Shown: piece after piece, positions 42,801 to 56,796 of the stretch | Position numbering within the stretch: the first letter of the stretch is position 1 | Layout of the letters: every line of letters begins with the position of its first letter | Notes under the pieces: model-generated | What the model saw: the letters and a program-made list of their open reading frames with translations, nothing else | Told to the model about the DNA's origin: nothing | The model's database searches: none | Assembly (NCBI GenBank): GCA_964030475.1 | Contig: CAXIPT010000003.1 | Location: 7,454,453-7,518,452 of the forward strand | Direction of reading: 5' to 3' | Source of the DNA: Tethya wilhelma | Lineage: Eukaryota > Porifera > Demospongiae > Tethyida > Tethyidae | DNA length: 64,000 nucleotides | Translations under genes and position numbers: made by a program

Positions 42801-43621
42801 ACGTACATACCCGATCCCCAATAGGCTTTGTTATTAATACACTTAGACCTTGTGATATTGATTGTGTTGTTTGATGAATTTCCTTCCATAAATATTGATA
42901 GTCCTCCACCTGGTCTATATCTGCACATTAGTTTATAGCTTGGAGAGCATTTATGTGCCACATTGTCCTGAAATGTACACATGTCTATCAGATAGTTGCC
43001 ATTACTGCTGAAATTGTTGCTTTTTGTGGTTTCACCTAGATTATTCTTTGCTATAGAAGCTGAAAAAATTATGCACAATCCTGTACCTTTATCTGTCAAA
43101 TTTTCTGCACTATTTTTAACAAAGTGACTGTTAGTGATTGTCACAGCTCCATTGCAGTTATGTATAATCATACCTGTTCCAGCACTAGAAGAGATGGTGA
43201 TACTGTCAATTGTGACATTGAAACATTCAAACAAGAATACTCCAGCCGTTATATAAGTTCTAAAATCATTCTTCTTTTGTAGCCCACCACAGTTTTCCAG
43301 GTTAAGATTTCTTAGGTGAAGTTCTTCAATGTTTTTAAAAGTCAGTCCTGCTCCATTTTTACAAACTATACTTTTGTTATTGCAATTGTTACACAATATA
43401 CTGATTCCCAAGAGATTTCTAAACACTACTAAGTGTGATAGTTCGAACCTATCTTCTTCAAATTTTAAGACAATTTCAATTTTTATGTTGTTGTCCAGTG
43501 TATTTGAAATATTGTACAGTAACTCTCCATTGTTAACTGTAGTGTTAAGCACTGGCCTTGCTTGGGAATGGTGGACTAAGCCTATAGCTATAATTGTCTG
43601 GAAGATACTTGACAGCATCAT
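39803..43621 (-). CDS. Receptor C: beta-helix ectodomain, multipass membrane protein
   Basis: A single frame encodes 1272 residues from MMLSSIFQTIIAIGLVHHSQ at 43621, chosen as a clear signal peptide; an open frame extends to 43684. The architecture is that of receptor B: beta-helix-like ectodomain with SSSAGTGMIIHNCNGAVTIT, NNTGLYGGAISLSG and FSGNKAGYGENRITG, the Cys-rich module from residue about 717, the membrane domain from about 845 and the DEFPARML tail motif near 1252. The ectodomain is much more diverged from B than the membrane part, which is nearly identical over long blocks (FNLDFFNIESMSFCLWKGAN). Its body carries the far breakpoint of the array duplication, because the fragment at 34363 ends where this gene continues. 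The spacer 39365-39802 holds the B promoter and no other gene. Confidence 0.88.
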   Translation of the reverse strand: MMLSSIFQTIIAIGLVHHSQARPVLNTTVNNGELLYNISNTLDNNIKIEIVLKFEEDRFELSHLVVFRNLLGISILCNNCNNKSIVCKNGAGLTFKNIEELHLRNLNLENCGGLQKKNDFRTYITAGVFLFECFNVTIDSITISSSAGTGMIIHNCNGAVTITNSHFVKNSAENLTDKGTGLCIIFSASIAKNNLGETTKSNNFSSNGNYLIDMCTFQDNVAHKCSPSYKLMCRYRPGGGLSIFMEGNSSNNTINITRSKCINNKAYWGSGMYVRFQDSSFQNQVLVTNSNFSHNKCSRSDLSCWGGGIYMSFLRLSTGNETTNFNHNVLKFVDCKFENNTASIGGGMVIQLSRFDSLNFNNTLKFIRCTWSYNQAQFGSALDITSFNNDNLTYGSLPEPDFTNCSFTSNRIKDDCTGNNLPVTCIVGRGTILITRFTVHFHTTVIIKDNEGSGMIVESSSIVFETNTQAIFQNNTGLYGGAISLSGESVLHMKSNTKVLFKDNKSVTEGGAISNNFAYSGAVMTSSHCFIRSENKNNFKPIFIFSGNKAGYGENRITGLSDTDTIFSKTFKKCLMLRTCSQCPQSNIANSGHEIIRLSCCLGINITIENAIETKQQHSIGTCISSLKFHTNTSLKAIPGRELDIPIEALDDFNQTSVGIYHVSTNNSNININEISSYISDNKILLYGQPGSTAILILNKPICQTLRAKIEVELIQCPPGYVLYSLHNHTGCLCGSSKKKSYEGILKCNENNQALARHGYWVGYLNQIAMAETLVTAICPLGFCWVDNGSRLFPLPTEPDYIENLDRTICGPNNRTGIICGHCIDNNSVFYHSRDYKCGYTDTPCHLGWLFYILSELLPTTFFFMIVLMFNISFTSGIANGFIFFAQVLDSLETSASGYIVYSDRHQRNAYEVLTSIYRIFNLDFFNIESMSFCLWKGANALDMIAFKYVTVVFAFFLVAGTIVVLNKAHCSARCIKPRTLRSSIIHGLSAFLVVCYAQSTRASLALIIPVSTKLRSDTKDDIFSNRTYVFRGDMHYFSSEHLRYAIPALVCLSTVVLIPPLLLIAYPKFYTVLGFCNLSENKFVKKVTQIMFLEKMKPILDSFQSCYKDNCRFFAGLYFCYRTIILIIYAFKPSYRFFHGALGCKLLLILMLHCIAQPYKNKWHNIMDALIFTNLGLINAMTIFAYFYSTLDETEQNQTVVNRVGALHVVLVSLPLIAMAMYLMYHIVATLRQHYLKKKAQSEGEDDLDEFPARMLEETELSELNYKLFRK

Positions 43622-43684
43622 TTTGTACCAGCATTCATCTACTGGCTGTATATATATAGTTGAGTCGAATCGAAATAAGCCCAC

Positions 43685-44628
43685 TATAAACCAAGTATAG
43701 CTGCATATGATGTTGTCTCAATTGCAAGCAGCAATCCTATATTTATTGTCAGATGATAAGTTGCCAGAAGGGATGCAACGTACTTGGTATGTGTTAATCT
43801 TATATCACAAGTTATAAACAATATAGGATAAACTTTCACAAATATACAGATATCTATGCTAAAATTGCTAAGAAATCAGAAAAGTTGTTTACAATCACCC
43901 TAAAGCTATAGAGCTGTGACAGTTTGGGAAAAAGAAATCTGTAGGAATAGCATTATGGTTTTGAATACATACATACATTCATATCCCAGTATGCAAGCTG
44001 ACTATATATATATATATACGGCCTCCCGGCATACTTTACATGTAGAAAAGGACTATGTGGGACCCTGGGAACAAGGCTATAAAGGTTATGCAATTATTAC
44101 TGGGAACAGTGAGAGGCTATGACCTTTGCACTTTTGTTTGAAAATGAAATGTGCTCATACAGATTTGCCCAATGAGCTGTGATAATCATGTTCCAGCTAT
44201 GGTTGTATACTGGTAACCCCCGAAAAAAAAATCAATGGTCAAATACAAACAGGATGACATGGCTGTTAAATTGTTTGATGAAGGCCACATCCACAAAGTG
44301 GATCCATGCATGGGCTACGTATTGGCAAGTTGTAGCCCATCACTAAGAAACCTTTTTGTAGAATCGCAGAGCTATTGTTAAAAAATAAAAAAAAAACTTC
44401 AGGTATATATACTTCAATTGTACATTATAAAGTTACACAAGGTATTAGCGGTACTTGTAAAGTCAATGTGGAATAACTAATATGTTTAAAAGAAATGCAT
44501 GGAAGATGATACACTATAGGTACATATGATCATTAGAAAATCTCATTGCATGTGTATATATTATTTTTGTATTTGCCTTAAGAGAAAATTTAAGGGATAT
44601 TGGGAAACAATACATGATTAATAACATT
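43685..44628. other. Spacer between receptors C and D
   Basis: AT-rich sequence with a short TATATATATA run near 44005 and a GCCTCCC / CCTGGGAACAAGGC element near 44020-44085, related to the hairpins at 10244 and 61699. It should include the receptor C promoter. No reading frame of substance is seen. Confidence 0.5.
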
Positions 44629-47600
44629 TTATAATGTCTTGCTTGTCTCAAACTGCCAGTATTTCCCCCTAAGATTCTCTTCCTCTTCCAGCATACGTGC
44701 TGGCAGCTCATCGGAGTCATCTTCATCTGACTCACTTTCATTCCTTGCCCGTTTCTTTTGATAATATTGCCATACGGTTGCTATAGTGAGATATGCTATA
44801 TAGACCGTCATACAGACAAGAGGGAGTGAAATGAATATCACTTGTGCTGCTCCAACTTGGTTTATAGCTACCTGTGCATTGTTTGTCCTGTTGGACAGTG
44901 TGTAATTGATCATTGTCATTGTATTGATCAAGGAAAGGTTGACAAAGATTAAGGTGTCTATGATGTTGTACCATTTGTTTTTGTAAGGTTGAGCAATACA
45001 ATGGAGCATTAGGATCAAAAGGAGCTCACATTGTAGTGCACCATAAAAGAAAGTATGGTTAGGTGAGAAAGCATATGTTATCAGGGCCATTGTACGATAA
45101 CAGAAATAGAGACCAGCAAAAAATCGGCAGTTATCTTTGTAGCAACTCTGAAATGAATCTAAAATTGGCTTCATTTTCTCTATGAGCATTAGCTGAATTA
45201 TTTTGTTCGCATACTTGTTTTCACTGAGGTTGCACAAGGCTAGGACTCGATAGCACAAAGGGTATATGATCAACAACAGTGGCGGAATTAAGACAACTGT
45301 ACAAAGACAAATTAGTGCTGGGAGTGCATACTTTAGATGCTCAGGAGACAAATAGTGCATGTCTCCCCTAAAAACATACGTGTGGTTGCTGAATAGTAAG
45401 TGCTCCTTTTTGTCATTTCTGTGATCAAGATGAACAGATATGATGAGTAACAATGAAGCTCTTGTGCTTTGAGCATAGCACACCACTAGAAATGCTGAAA
45501 GGCCATGGATGATAGAGTTCCTTAAGGTTCTTGGTTTAATGAACCTGGCACAACTGTGTGCTTTATTTAGAACCACAATAGTGCCAGCTACTAGCAAAAA
45601 AGCAAACACAACAGTAATGTATTTGAATGCAATCATGTCCAATGCATTAGCACCTTTCCATAGGCAGAAGGACAGTGATTCGATAGTGAAGAAGTCGAGA
45701 TTGAACACCCTGTACAAGAATGTAACAGTTTCGTACCCCTTGTTTTGGTGTTCATCTGAATACACAATGAAGTGGTTTGCATTTGTTGTGAATGAGTCAA
45801 TTACTTGAGCAAAGAATATGAAACCGTTGGCTATACCAGATGTGAAGCTAATATCCAAAGTCAAAATTGTTACAAAAAAGAGAGTTGTTGGTAACAATTC
45901 TGACAGTATGTAAAATAGCCAACCAAGATGACATAGCCTGTTTGATCCACACTTGAAATCTCTAGAATGATAAAAGACAGAATGATTGTCTATACAGCGT
46001 CCACAGACTACTCCAGTTCGGTTGTTTGGTCCACAAACAGCTCTGTCCAGTTTATCTCGATCTGGTATACTTGGAAGTTGGTGTAATCTCCCCTTGTTGT
46101 TTTCCCAACAGAAGCCCTGTGGGCACTGTGCTGTCACAAGATTGAGTTCTGTTTCGAATTCAGTCTCACTGTTAATGTACCCCACCCAGTACCCATGTAG
46201 AGCTAGTGCCTCATTTTTTTCACTGCAACGTAAAATGCCTTTGTATGGTTGATCAGTGCTTGATCCACATATGCATATACCAAGATTTTTGCCTTGTTCT
46301 CTGCTGACATATCCAGGAGGACATTCAGTTAGTTCAACTTCTATCTTGGCTCGCAATGTCCGACATATTGGCTTGTTAAGAATAAGAATGGCTTTACTGC
46401 CAGGGTTGCCATATAGTTGAATCTTGTTGTCGGAAGTGTACTGTGAAGTTTCATCAACAGTAACATCAGAATTGTTTGTGGAAACATGATAAATACCTTC
46501 GTCTCTCTGCTCAAAATCACTTAAAGCAAGTATTGGAATTTTTACTCTTCTTCCCGGTATAGCTTTCATTACACCTGTCATAGTAACCAACAATTTACCA
46601 ATACATGTACTCAGTCCATGCATGCTTTCCATATCCCCAGGATTAGTTTGTATTACAGTAGAATTGATGCCGAGACAATCAAATAGGTCTTCAATAGTGG
46701 TACCATTAGAAGGGGTGATTGAACAATTTTTGAAGCATGGATTAAATGTGCTTGCATAGAGAGTGTTTCCATTTGTAAGACCAGTTATTCTATTCTCTCC
46801 ACTGCCTGCCTCATTCCCAGAAAATACAAACAGGGGTTTAGTTTCATTGTATTCCCTTTGATCTTGACTGTAGTGGATGAAACATTCTTGGGATGTCTTA
46901 TCAGCATGAAAGTAAATCGAAATATATGATATGGCACCTCCTTGGGTAGCAGACTTGTTGTCAAAGAAGGATAGCTTTGTACCTGTTTTCACATGTAATG
47001 CAGATATTCCTGATAGTGACATTGCACCTCCTTTAAATCCTTTGTTGTTTGTAAATGTAGCTTCAGTATATGGCTCAAAGTAAATGACTGATGATACAAG
47101 TACCATTCCAGATCCAAAATTGTTAGCAACTGTAATGTTTGTTTCAAAATGAACCATAAACCCGGTGATTAACACTGTTCCCTGTCCTACTCTACATGCC
47201 ACAGGGGGACTGTTTCTAGTGCAGTTGTCAACAACTCTGTTTGAAATAAATGAACAGTCTTTGAAAATTAACTCTGGTAAGTAGCCAGTACGATGGCTAT
47301 TAAATTGATAAGCTGCGATATCTAGTGCTGATCCAAATTGAGCCTTGTTATCATTCCATATACACCCAGTAAAATTGATCATGTTATTGAGCTGCTGAAA
47401 ATTGGATGTGAACAATGAGGATCGAATTGTTGTTCCACCTCCAATTCCAGCAGTATTATTTTCAAATCTACATTCAGTGAACACAATTGCATTATTTTGC
47501 AGGTAAACATTGTTGGGTAGGATTGAATTATTATTTTGACTCAGAGGATGAAAATCATGTTTGGGAGGGAAAAATTGAAGTTCAGATGTCTGAAGAAATC

Positions 47601-48528
47601 CCACATGGACACCACCACCTCCACAAGACAAGTCATTTCTGCTACACTTATTATGAGAAAAGTTTGAGTTTATAACCAAAAGCTGGTTACGAAAGGAACT
47701 GTCTTGAAAACGCACATACATGCCTAATCCCCAGTGGGCTGTGTTATTGACAAACTTGGAATCTTTGATTAAAATTGTGTTGTTTGTTGAATTTCCTGCC
47801 ATGTATATACATAAACCTCCACCTCTTCCAGGTCTAAGACTTCCATGAACATGATTGTAGCTTGAGAAATGTTCATTTGCTTGGGCCACATTGTCCTGAA
47901 AAGTGCAATCTTGTATCACATACTTACTGTTACTGTTGTGGTCACTGCATTGGCCATTCTCGGCAAAAGTATTCAAATCATTGAAGGCTATACAAAGTCC
48001 AGTACCTCCATTTGAATGATTATCACCATTGTTTATAAAATGACTGTTAGTGATTGTCACAGCTCCATTACAGTTGTGTATAATCATACCTGTTCCAGCA
48101 CTAGAAGAGATGGTGGTACTGTCAATTGTGACATTGGAACATTCAGACAGAAATACTCCAGCAGTTGTGTTGGTTCCAAGATGATTTTCCTTTTGTAGCC
48201 CACCACAGTTTTCCAAGTTAAGATTTCTTATTTGAAGTGCTTCAATATATTCAAATCTCAGTCCTGCTCCATTTTGACAGACTATCCTTTTGCCAGTGCA
48301 ATTGTTGCACATTAGACTTATTTCTGAGACATTTTTGAGCACAATTAGTCTCGTTAACTCAATGATGTTATCTTCAAAGATTATTTCAATTTCTGTATTG
48401 CTCCTTAAAACATGAGGTATTCCTTCGATTCTGGTGATATTCTCCCATGTACACAAAATCAGATTGGACTGAATTGCAACGACAGCAACTATTACTGTCA
48501 GAATCATCCGTAAGTGAATCAGATACAT
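44629..48528 (-). CDS. Receptor D: beta-helix ectodomain, multipass membrane protein
   Basis: The single frame encodes 1299 residues from MYLIHLRMILTVIVAVVAIQ at 48528 (open to 48576); that Met starts the best signal peptide. It is the most diverged intact member. The ectodomain has the same SSSAGTGMIIHNCNGAVTIT block and beta-helix motifs, plus an Asn/Pro-rich insert (near LSQNNNSILPNNVYLQ) not seen in B or C. The Cys-rich module begins with ECPPGY near residue 736. The membrane domain starts near HLGWLFYILSELLPTTLFF at about 866. The tail has DELPARML close to the C-terminus. Its membrane sequence differs from B and C at many scattered positions, so it escaped the recent duplication. Its function is unknown; surface recognition or adhesion is inference from the architecture. 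Confidence 0.87.
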   Translation of the reverse strand: MYLIHLRMILTVIVAVVAIQSNLILCTWENITRIEGIPHVLRSNTEIEIIFEDNIIELTRLIVLKNVSEISLMCNNCTGKRIVCQNGAGLRFEYIEALQIRNLNLENCGGLQKENHLGTNTTAGVFLSECSNVTIDSTTISSSAGTGMIIHNCNGAVTITNSHFINNGDNHSNGGTGLCIAFNDLNTFAENGQCSDHNSNSKYVIQDCTFQDNVAQANEHFSSYNHVHGSLRPGRGGGLCIYMAGNSTNNTILIKDSKFVNNTAHWGLGMYVRFQDSSFRNQLLVINSNFSHNKCSRNDLSCGGGGVHVGFLQTSELQFFPPKHDFHPLSQNNNSILPNNVYLQNNAIVFTECRFENNTAGIGGGTTIRSSLFTSNFQQLNNMINFTGCIWNDNKAQFGSALDIAAYQFNSHRTGYLPELIFKDCSFISNRVVDNCTRNSPPVACRVGQGTVLITGFMVHFETNITVANNFGSGMVLVSSVIYFEPYTEATFTNNKGFKGGAMSLSGISALHVKTGTKLSFFDNKSATQGGAISYISIYFHADKTSQECFIHYSQDQREYNETKPLFVFSGNEAGSGENRITGLTNGNTLYASTFNPCFKNCSITPSNGTTIEDLFDCLGINSTVIQTNPGDMESMHGLSTCIGKLLVTMTGVMKAIPGRRVKIPILALSDFEQRDEGIYHVSTNNSDVTVDETSQYTSDNKIQLYGNPGSKAILILNKPICRTLRAKIEVELTECPPGYVSREQGKNLGICICGSSTDQPYKGILRCSEKNEALALHGYWVGYINSETEFETELNLVTAQCPQGFCWENNKGRLHQLPSIPDRDKLDRAVCGPNNRTGVVCGRCIDNHSVFYHSRDFKCGSNRLCHLGWLFYILSELLPTTLFFVTILTLDISFTSGIANGFIFFAQVIDSFTTNANHFIVYSDEHQNKGYETVTFLYRVFNLDFFTIESLSFCLWKGANALDMIAFKYITVVFAFLLVAGTIVVLNKAHSCARFIKPRTLRNSIIHGLSAFLVVCYAQSTRASLLLIISVHLDHRNDKKEHLLFSNHTYVFRGDMHYLSPEHLKYALPALICLCTVVLIPPLLLIIYPLCYRVLALCNLSENKYANKIIQLMLIEKMKPILDSFQSCYKDNCRFFAGLYFCYRTMALITYAFSPNHTFFYGALQCELLLILMLHCIAQPYKNKWYNIIDTLIFVNLSLINTMTMINYTLSNRTNNAQVAINQVGAAQVIFISLPLVCMTVYIAYLTIATVWQYYQKKRARNESESDEDDSDELPARMLEEEENLRGKYWQFETSKTL

Positions 48529-48925
48529 TTGATTGTTACTGTGATAATTTGTTGATTGTCCGGTGTATAACTTCACATCCAGCTTGCACAGTAGTGAGTC
48601 ACTAATGATTACAAGATATGCTAGTGCTGGGATTTTATAGCTATAGGGCTTTAAAATTTTCAGTCCATATGTTATACATATTTATAATTATATGCATGCA
48701 TGCAGCAATCACAAAACTTACGTGCAAGCTGAGAGGATATTGAAGGATAAACAGTTTGACTTTGTCTCATATTGATTATCTCTCTGACTACTTTAGCTAT
48801 TATTGTTCACTTTCATTGTGAAAGTAAACATGTATACAGATTAAAGAAAGCCTCTATTGTATACAGTAAAAGTCCCATGTCTTAATTGAACAATGTGATT
48901 TCTACAAAAGTTTTGTGTTTGCTAC

Positions 48926-50538
48926 AAATTATAAAACTTGGCAACACTGTCACTAGTAGATTGTATATATAGTGATTCCTTTTTACATGTGCGTGATTAA
49001 TGTACGTCATTAAACTATATGTCAATACTCAAACAAAGGTATATGCTGGCCTAGTACCCAGGAGTCCCTTCCTCACAAAGAATAAGGACCTGCTTTATGG
49101 ACATGCAGATCATTTATCTTGTGTGTTTGAGAGCATTGAAGGTGTGGCATGGCTTGAATTCATAATGCTTTGTGTATTCTTTACCACATATAATTGCCTT
49201 GATGCATCTACGTCAAACAGCTAGAACTTGATCTGTAACTAGTAAAACCTGTTTTGAATGTATATGTATGTATATAAGCTGGGCCCTTGTAGCCCTTGTT
49301 TAGTGATCATAAAGTTGTTGATATGCACTGTCATGCTGCTAAAGTTGACTGTAACAGTACAGTAGTTGCTAACTCTATAGCTAACCGAGAAAGGGCTCAA
49401 CAATAGGCCCAGATAAATTTTGCTGGCATTTTTTTGAGCAAAATAGGTAGCAAATAGCAAATAGCTATAGGTAGCAAAATAGGTAAGTAATGAAAGCAAT
49501 GAGAAAAATAGGTATAATCTAGCTGCTAAGCATTTCATCCAGATAAAAGATCATTATTCTAGCATCTGTACTGAGTGGCATTGTGTTTATTTGTGCAATT
49601 TGACTTCTAGTAGGCTGGAGGACAAAGTTGAACTGCCTATAAATGCTTCAGTACACACTATAATGGTAGCTAGACTAGCTGTTGCTTTTTTTGTTTGGGT
49701 TTTGTAGTTTTTGTGTTTTGCTTTTACCAGCAAGAGTGCAAAACTAATGGTTTATTATGTCCTTAATTGGTACTATACAGTACAAGGGCAATCAATGCCG
49801 TGGCCTACTATTGTCGTTTAATCAATTTCCTTTTCATCAAGAAACTCATCTTTCATAGAATTATTATTATTAGCATAATTGAAGCAAAATAGGTAGAGTT
49901 CGGGAAAGCAAAATAGGTGTTCTTTCAGGAACAAGAGAAAAGAAAAATAGGCAGAAAAAATAGCATAATTTGGGCCTACTCAACAATATTATCATTCATT
50001 TTTTAGCTACTGAACAGTGAATGAACAAAAAAACATTATACCTACTCACCATAATAATAATGTCACAAACCCACTTTGAATTAATTGGAATATCGTGTAA
50101 AGAGGAACATGATTCCTTTAAACTAATTATTATTGGGGGAGCTATAAAACAGCATATTATTTTGGCCTCTGCATCCATTGCAGAGAAAGACCTCCATTGC
50201 TGTATAGCATGAGACATGCATGTGCACATGATCAATCATATATCATACCATTTACATCAGGACATAACTCCACACATGCATGCATGAGTAGTATCCCCAA
50301 TGCATAGGCTATGTTTTAGTGTGTTACCATAAACTTGGCTTACTAGGCACACTTTGTAACTTAGTGCACAATTCACTATAGCATGCATGCTAGTGCAATC
50401 AATTTCTGCTTTATGACATCGTTTGTTTCATGACCTGGTTGACCGGTAATACATTAGCCTTTTGTTATTGTACCTGTCCATGATCACCAATTGATAGTAT
50501 TGCCCTGATCATGATCTTTGAATGCTAAAAAGTCCAGC
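48926..50538. repeat. 1.6 kb direct repeat, copy 1
   Basis: These 1613 bases recur at 50848-52460 with an offset of exactly 1922 and appear identical wherever compared. The content is AT-rich with several AAAATAGG(C/T)A tracts and GCATGCATG runs. The small open frames it holds (49000-49224, 49239-49538, 50021-50212) have no recognisable domain. It lies between receptor D and the FMO gene. Confidence 0.92.
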
Positions 50539-50847
50539 TGTACATGACTACTTCATTTTTGTGCCCAATTCTTGGCCAGTAATTTAATCCTGCCTGCCAT
50601 AGTTTGTTCCACTTATTAGCTAAGTGATAAGATTGGTAGAAATTTGAACCATTAGTATGTGATCCATACTGATTAGCTATTCAAGTATACAGATCATTCT
50701 GTGAACCATTTACGACAATTATCAATGAGGGATCAAAAATGAAAATGAAGTAGTCATGTGCCGAAATTGAGACCATCCTTGTTCCAATACTTTTTACCGC
50801 ACTGCCCATTCCTACACTGCTTATTTTTTGAAATTTTTACTACTTGT
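50539..50847. other. Spacer inside the direct repeat, with inverted ends
   Basis: The 309 bases between the two repeat copies begin near TACATGACTACTTCATTTTT and end near AAAATGAAGTAGTCATGTGC, an inverted pair of about 20 bases. The piece between the arms could be a foldback element inserted in only one copy. No gene is seen. Confidence 0.5.
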
Positions 50848-52460
50848 AAATTATAAAACTTGGCAACACTGTCACTAGTAGATTGTATATATAGTGATTC
50901 CTTTTTACATGTGCGTGATTAATGTACGTCATTAAACTATATGTCAATACTCAAACAAAGGTATATGCTGGCCTAGTACCCAGGAGTCCCTTCCTCACAA
51001 AGAATAAGGACCTGCTTTATGGACATGCAGATCATTTATCTTGTGTGTTTGAGAGCATTGAAGGTGTGGCATGGCTTGAATTCATAATGCTTTGTGTATT
51101 CTTTACCACATATAATTGCCTTGATGCATCTACGTCAAACAGCTAGAACTTGATCTGTAACTAGTAAAACCTGTTTTGAATGTATATGTATGTATATAAG
51201 CTGGGCCCTTGTAGCCCTTGTTTAGTGATCATAAAGTTGTTGATATGCACTGTCATGCTGCTAAAGTTGACTGTAACAGTACAGTAGTTGCTAACTCTAT
51301 AGCTAACCGAGAAAGGGCTCAACAATAGGCCCAGATAAATTTTGCTGGCATTTTTTTGAGCAAAATAGGTAGCAAATAGCAAATAGCTATAGGTAGCAAA
51401 ATAGGTAAGTAATGAAAGCAATGAGAAAAATAGGTATAATCTAGCTGCTAAGCATTTCATCCAGATAAAAGATCATTATTCTAGCATCTGTACTGAGTGG
51501 CATTGTGTTTATTTGTGCAATTTGACTTCTAGTAGGCTGGAGGACAAAGTTGAACTGCCTATAAATGCTTCAGTACACACTATAATGGTAGCTAGACTAG
51601 CTGTTGCTTTTTTTGTTTGGGTTTTGTAGTTTTTGTGTTTTGCTTTTACCAGCAAGAGTGCAAAACTAATGGTTTATTATGTCCTTAATTGGTACTATAC
51701 AGTACAAGGGCAATCAATGCCGTGGCCTACTATTGTCGTTTAATCAATTTCCTTTTCATCAAGAAACTCATCTTTCATAGAATTATTATTATTAGCATAA
51801 TTGAAGCAAAATAGGTAGAGTTCGGGAAAGCAAAATAGGTGTTCTTTCAGGAACAAGAGAAAAGAAAAATAGGCAGAAAAAATAGCATAATTTGGGCCTA
51901 CTCAACAATATTATCATTCATTTTTTAGCTACTGAACAGTGAATGAACAAAAAAACATTATACCTACTCACCATAATAATAATGTCACAAACCCACTTTG
52001 AATTAATTGGAATATCGTGTAAAGAGGAACATGATTCCTTTAAACTAATTATTATTGGGGGAGCTATAAAACAGCATATTATTTTGGCCTCTGCATCCAT
52101 TGCAGAGAAAGACCTCCATTGCTGTATAGCATGAGACATGCATGTGCACATGATCAATCATATATCATACCATTTACATCAGGACATAACTCCACACATG
52201 CATGCATGAGTAGTATCCCCAATGCATAGGCTATGTTTTAGTGTGTTACCATAAACTTGGCTTACTAGGCACACTTTGTAACTTAGTGCACAATTCACTA
52301 TAGCATGCATGCTAGTGCAATCAATTTCTGCTTTATGACATCGTTTGTTTCATGACCTGGTTGACCGGTAATACATTAGCCTTTTGTTATTGTACCTGTC
52401 CATGATCACCAATTGATAGTATTGCCCTGATCATGATCTTTGAATGCTAAAAAGTCCAGC
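50848..52460. repeat. 1.6 kb direct repeat, copy 2
   Basis: Second copy of 48926-50538 in the same orientation. It ends at AAAAGTCCAGC and unique sequence leads on to the FMO 3' end. Identity over the whole length means either a very recent tandem duplication or a redundant assembly of one locus. Confidence 0.92.
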
Positions 52461-52727
52461 GCCTCCATTAACATTCTGGTATATATTAATCATCATTCAG
52501 TCCACAAATCTATACTTAATTTGCTTAAAAATCAATAATATTATTATCATTATCATAATAGTAAAATATTTTTGAACATGCACACATTTAATAGTCATAA
52601 TTATAGTTAAATATAGAATAATTATTCTTGTCACAGCTACAAAATCAACCTAAGCACATGCATGCACAAGATAATATCCATATAGTCTAACTGTATCACA
52701 TAATTTTCTTCCCTTTTTTTACAGTAA

Positions 52728-56062
<3,335 letters not shown>

Positions 56063-56519
56063 ATGGTATACATACTCCTACTTCTAGGTGGATTGTTGTT
56101 TACTAGCCTTGTTTCAGGACATCGAGTTGATTTGACTATTGAGCCAGGGGCTCGAGGAGAAGACGTGGTGTGGGCAGTCCTGTCTAAAATTGACCTGGCT
56201 GGGATTTTTGCTAGCAATGATGCTGACCTTGCAGGCATCTTTATGCGCCGTCTTGCGTATGTGGAAACTCAAGATGGCATGCAGTACAACGACAGTAGCA
56301 TAATAAATGGTGGAATATGGCAAGTTAGCCAAGAAATATTAAAACAAACACAGGCTTTTAGTTATGCTTCTGCTGATTCAGTTTATCAAATGATTCACAC
56401 TCATTTTGGCTTTGATTGGAAAGCTGACGTGACTTATGGTAACCTGAGTAAGCCAATGATATCGGGTTTAGCAGTCAGGATCTACCTTGACTACCTAGAA
56501 AAGTCTATGTGTAAGATTT
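56063..56519 (+). pseudogene. vWA-type secreted/membrane gene copy 1, exon 1 cut by a retrotransposon
   Basis: The reading frame starts MVYILLLLGGLLFTSLVSG, a signal peptide, and continues for about 150 residues almost identical to the gene at 63025 (RRLAYVETQDGMQYN, GGIWQVSQEI, FGFDWKADVTYGNLSKPM). The match ends at LDYLEKS, exactly where the TGT of a BEL/Pao long terminal repeat begins. The frame then reads into the repeat. The N-terminal domain is not one I can name with confidence; the E-T-Q-D-G and GGIWQVS spacing recalls lysozyme-like folds. The EGF and membrane exons at 61960-62616 are probably the 3' end of this same gene. Confidence 0.75.
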
Positions 56520-56683
56520 CTAACCTGAAATTCAGTCATGTAAATTCAACTCATTCATAAGATTAAATCAGATTCAACTCTTCATCAAATTCACAACACT
56601 CCATGTGGAGGTTTGTGTCACAACTGATAATCAGAAATTCGTTAAATTAGAAAACCGTAAATTAATGTTCAGATTACATCACA
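56520..56683 (-). repeat. 3' long terminal repeat of BEL/Pao element
   Basis: On the plus strand the segment begins TGTAAG and ends CACA. On the element strand it therefore begins TGTGATG and ends CTTACA, and it is preceded by the purine tract CAGGGGGAG, the expected plus-strand primer. The length is about 164 bases. The 5' repeat is missing, so the pair cannot be compared. Confidence 0.7.
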
Positions 56684-56796
56684 CTCCCCCTGTTGGGCAT
56701 TAGCTACAATGTTCAACACAAATTAGTTAATATTATCTTATACAACAATAAGGTCCAGTTACAAGAGTACCTATGTTTAGAGTCAACTCATATAAG

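Noticed and set aside
44738..45001. Small open frames on either strand within the receptor genes
   Set aside because: They are shadows of the long receptor frames and have no independent evidence.
49000..52134. Small open frames repeated with identical sequence
   Set aside because: They are inside the duplicated 1.6 kb repeat, have no domain, signal peptide or splice context, and are identical only because the DNA is duplicated.
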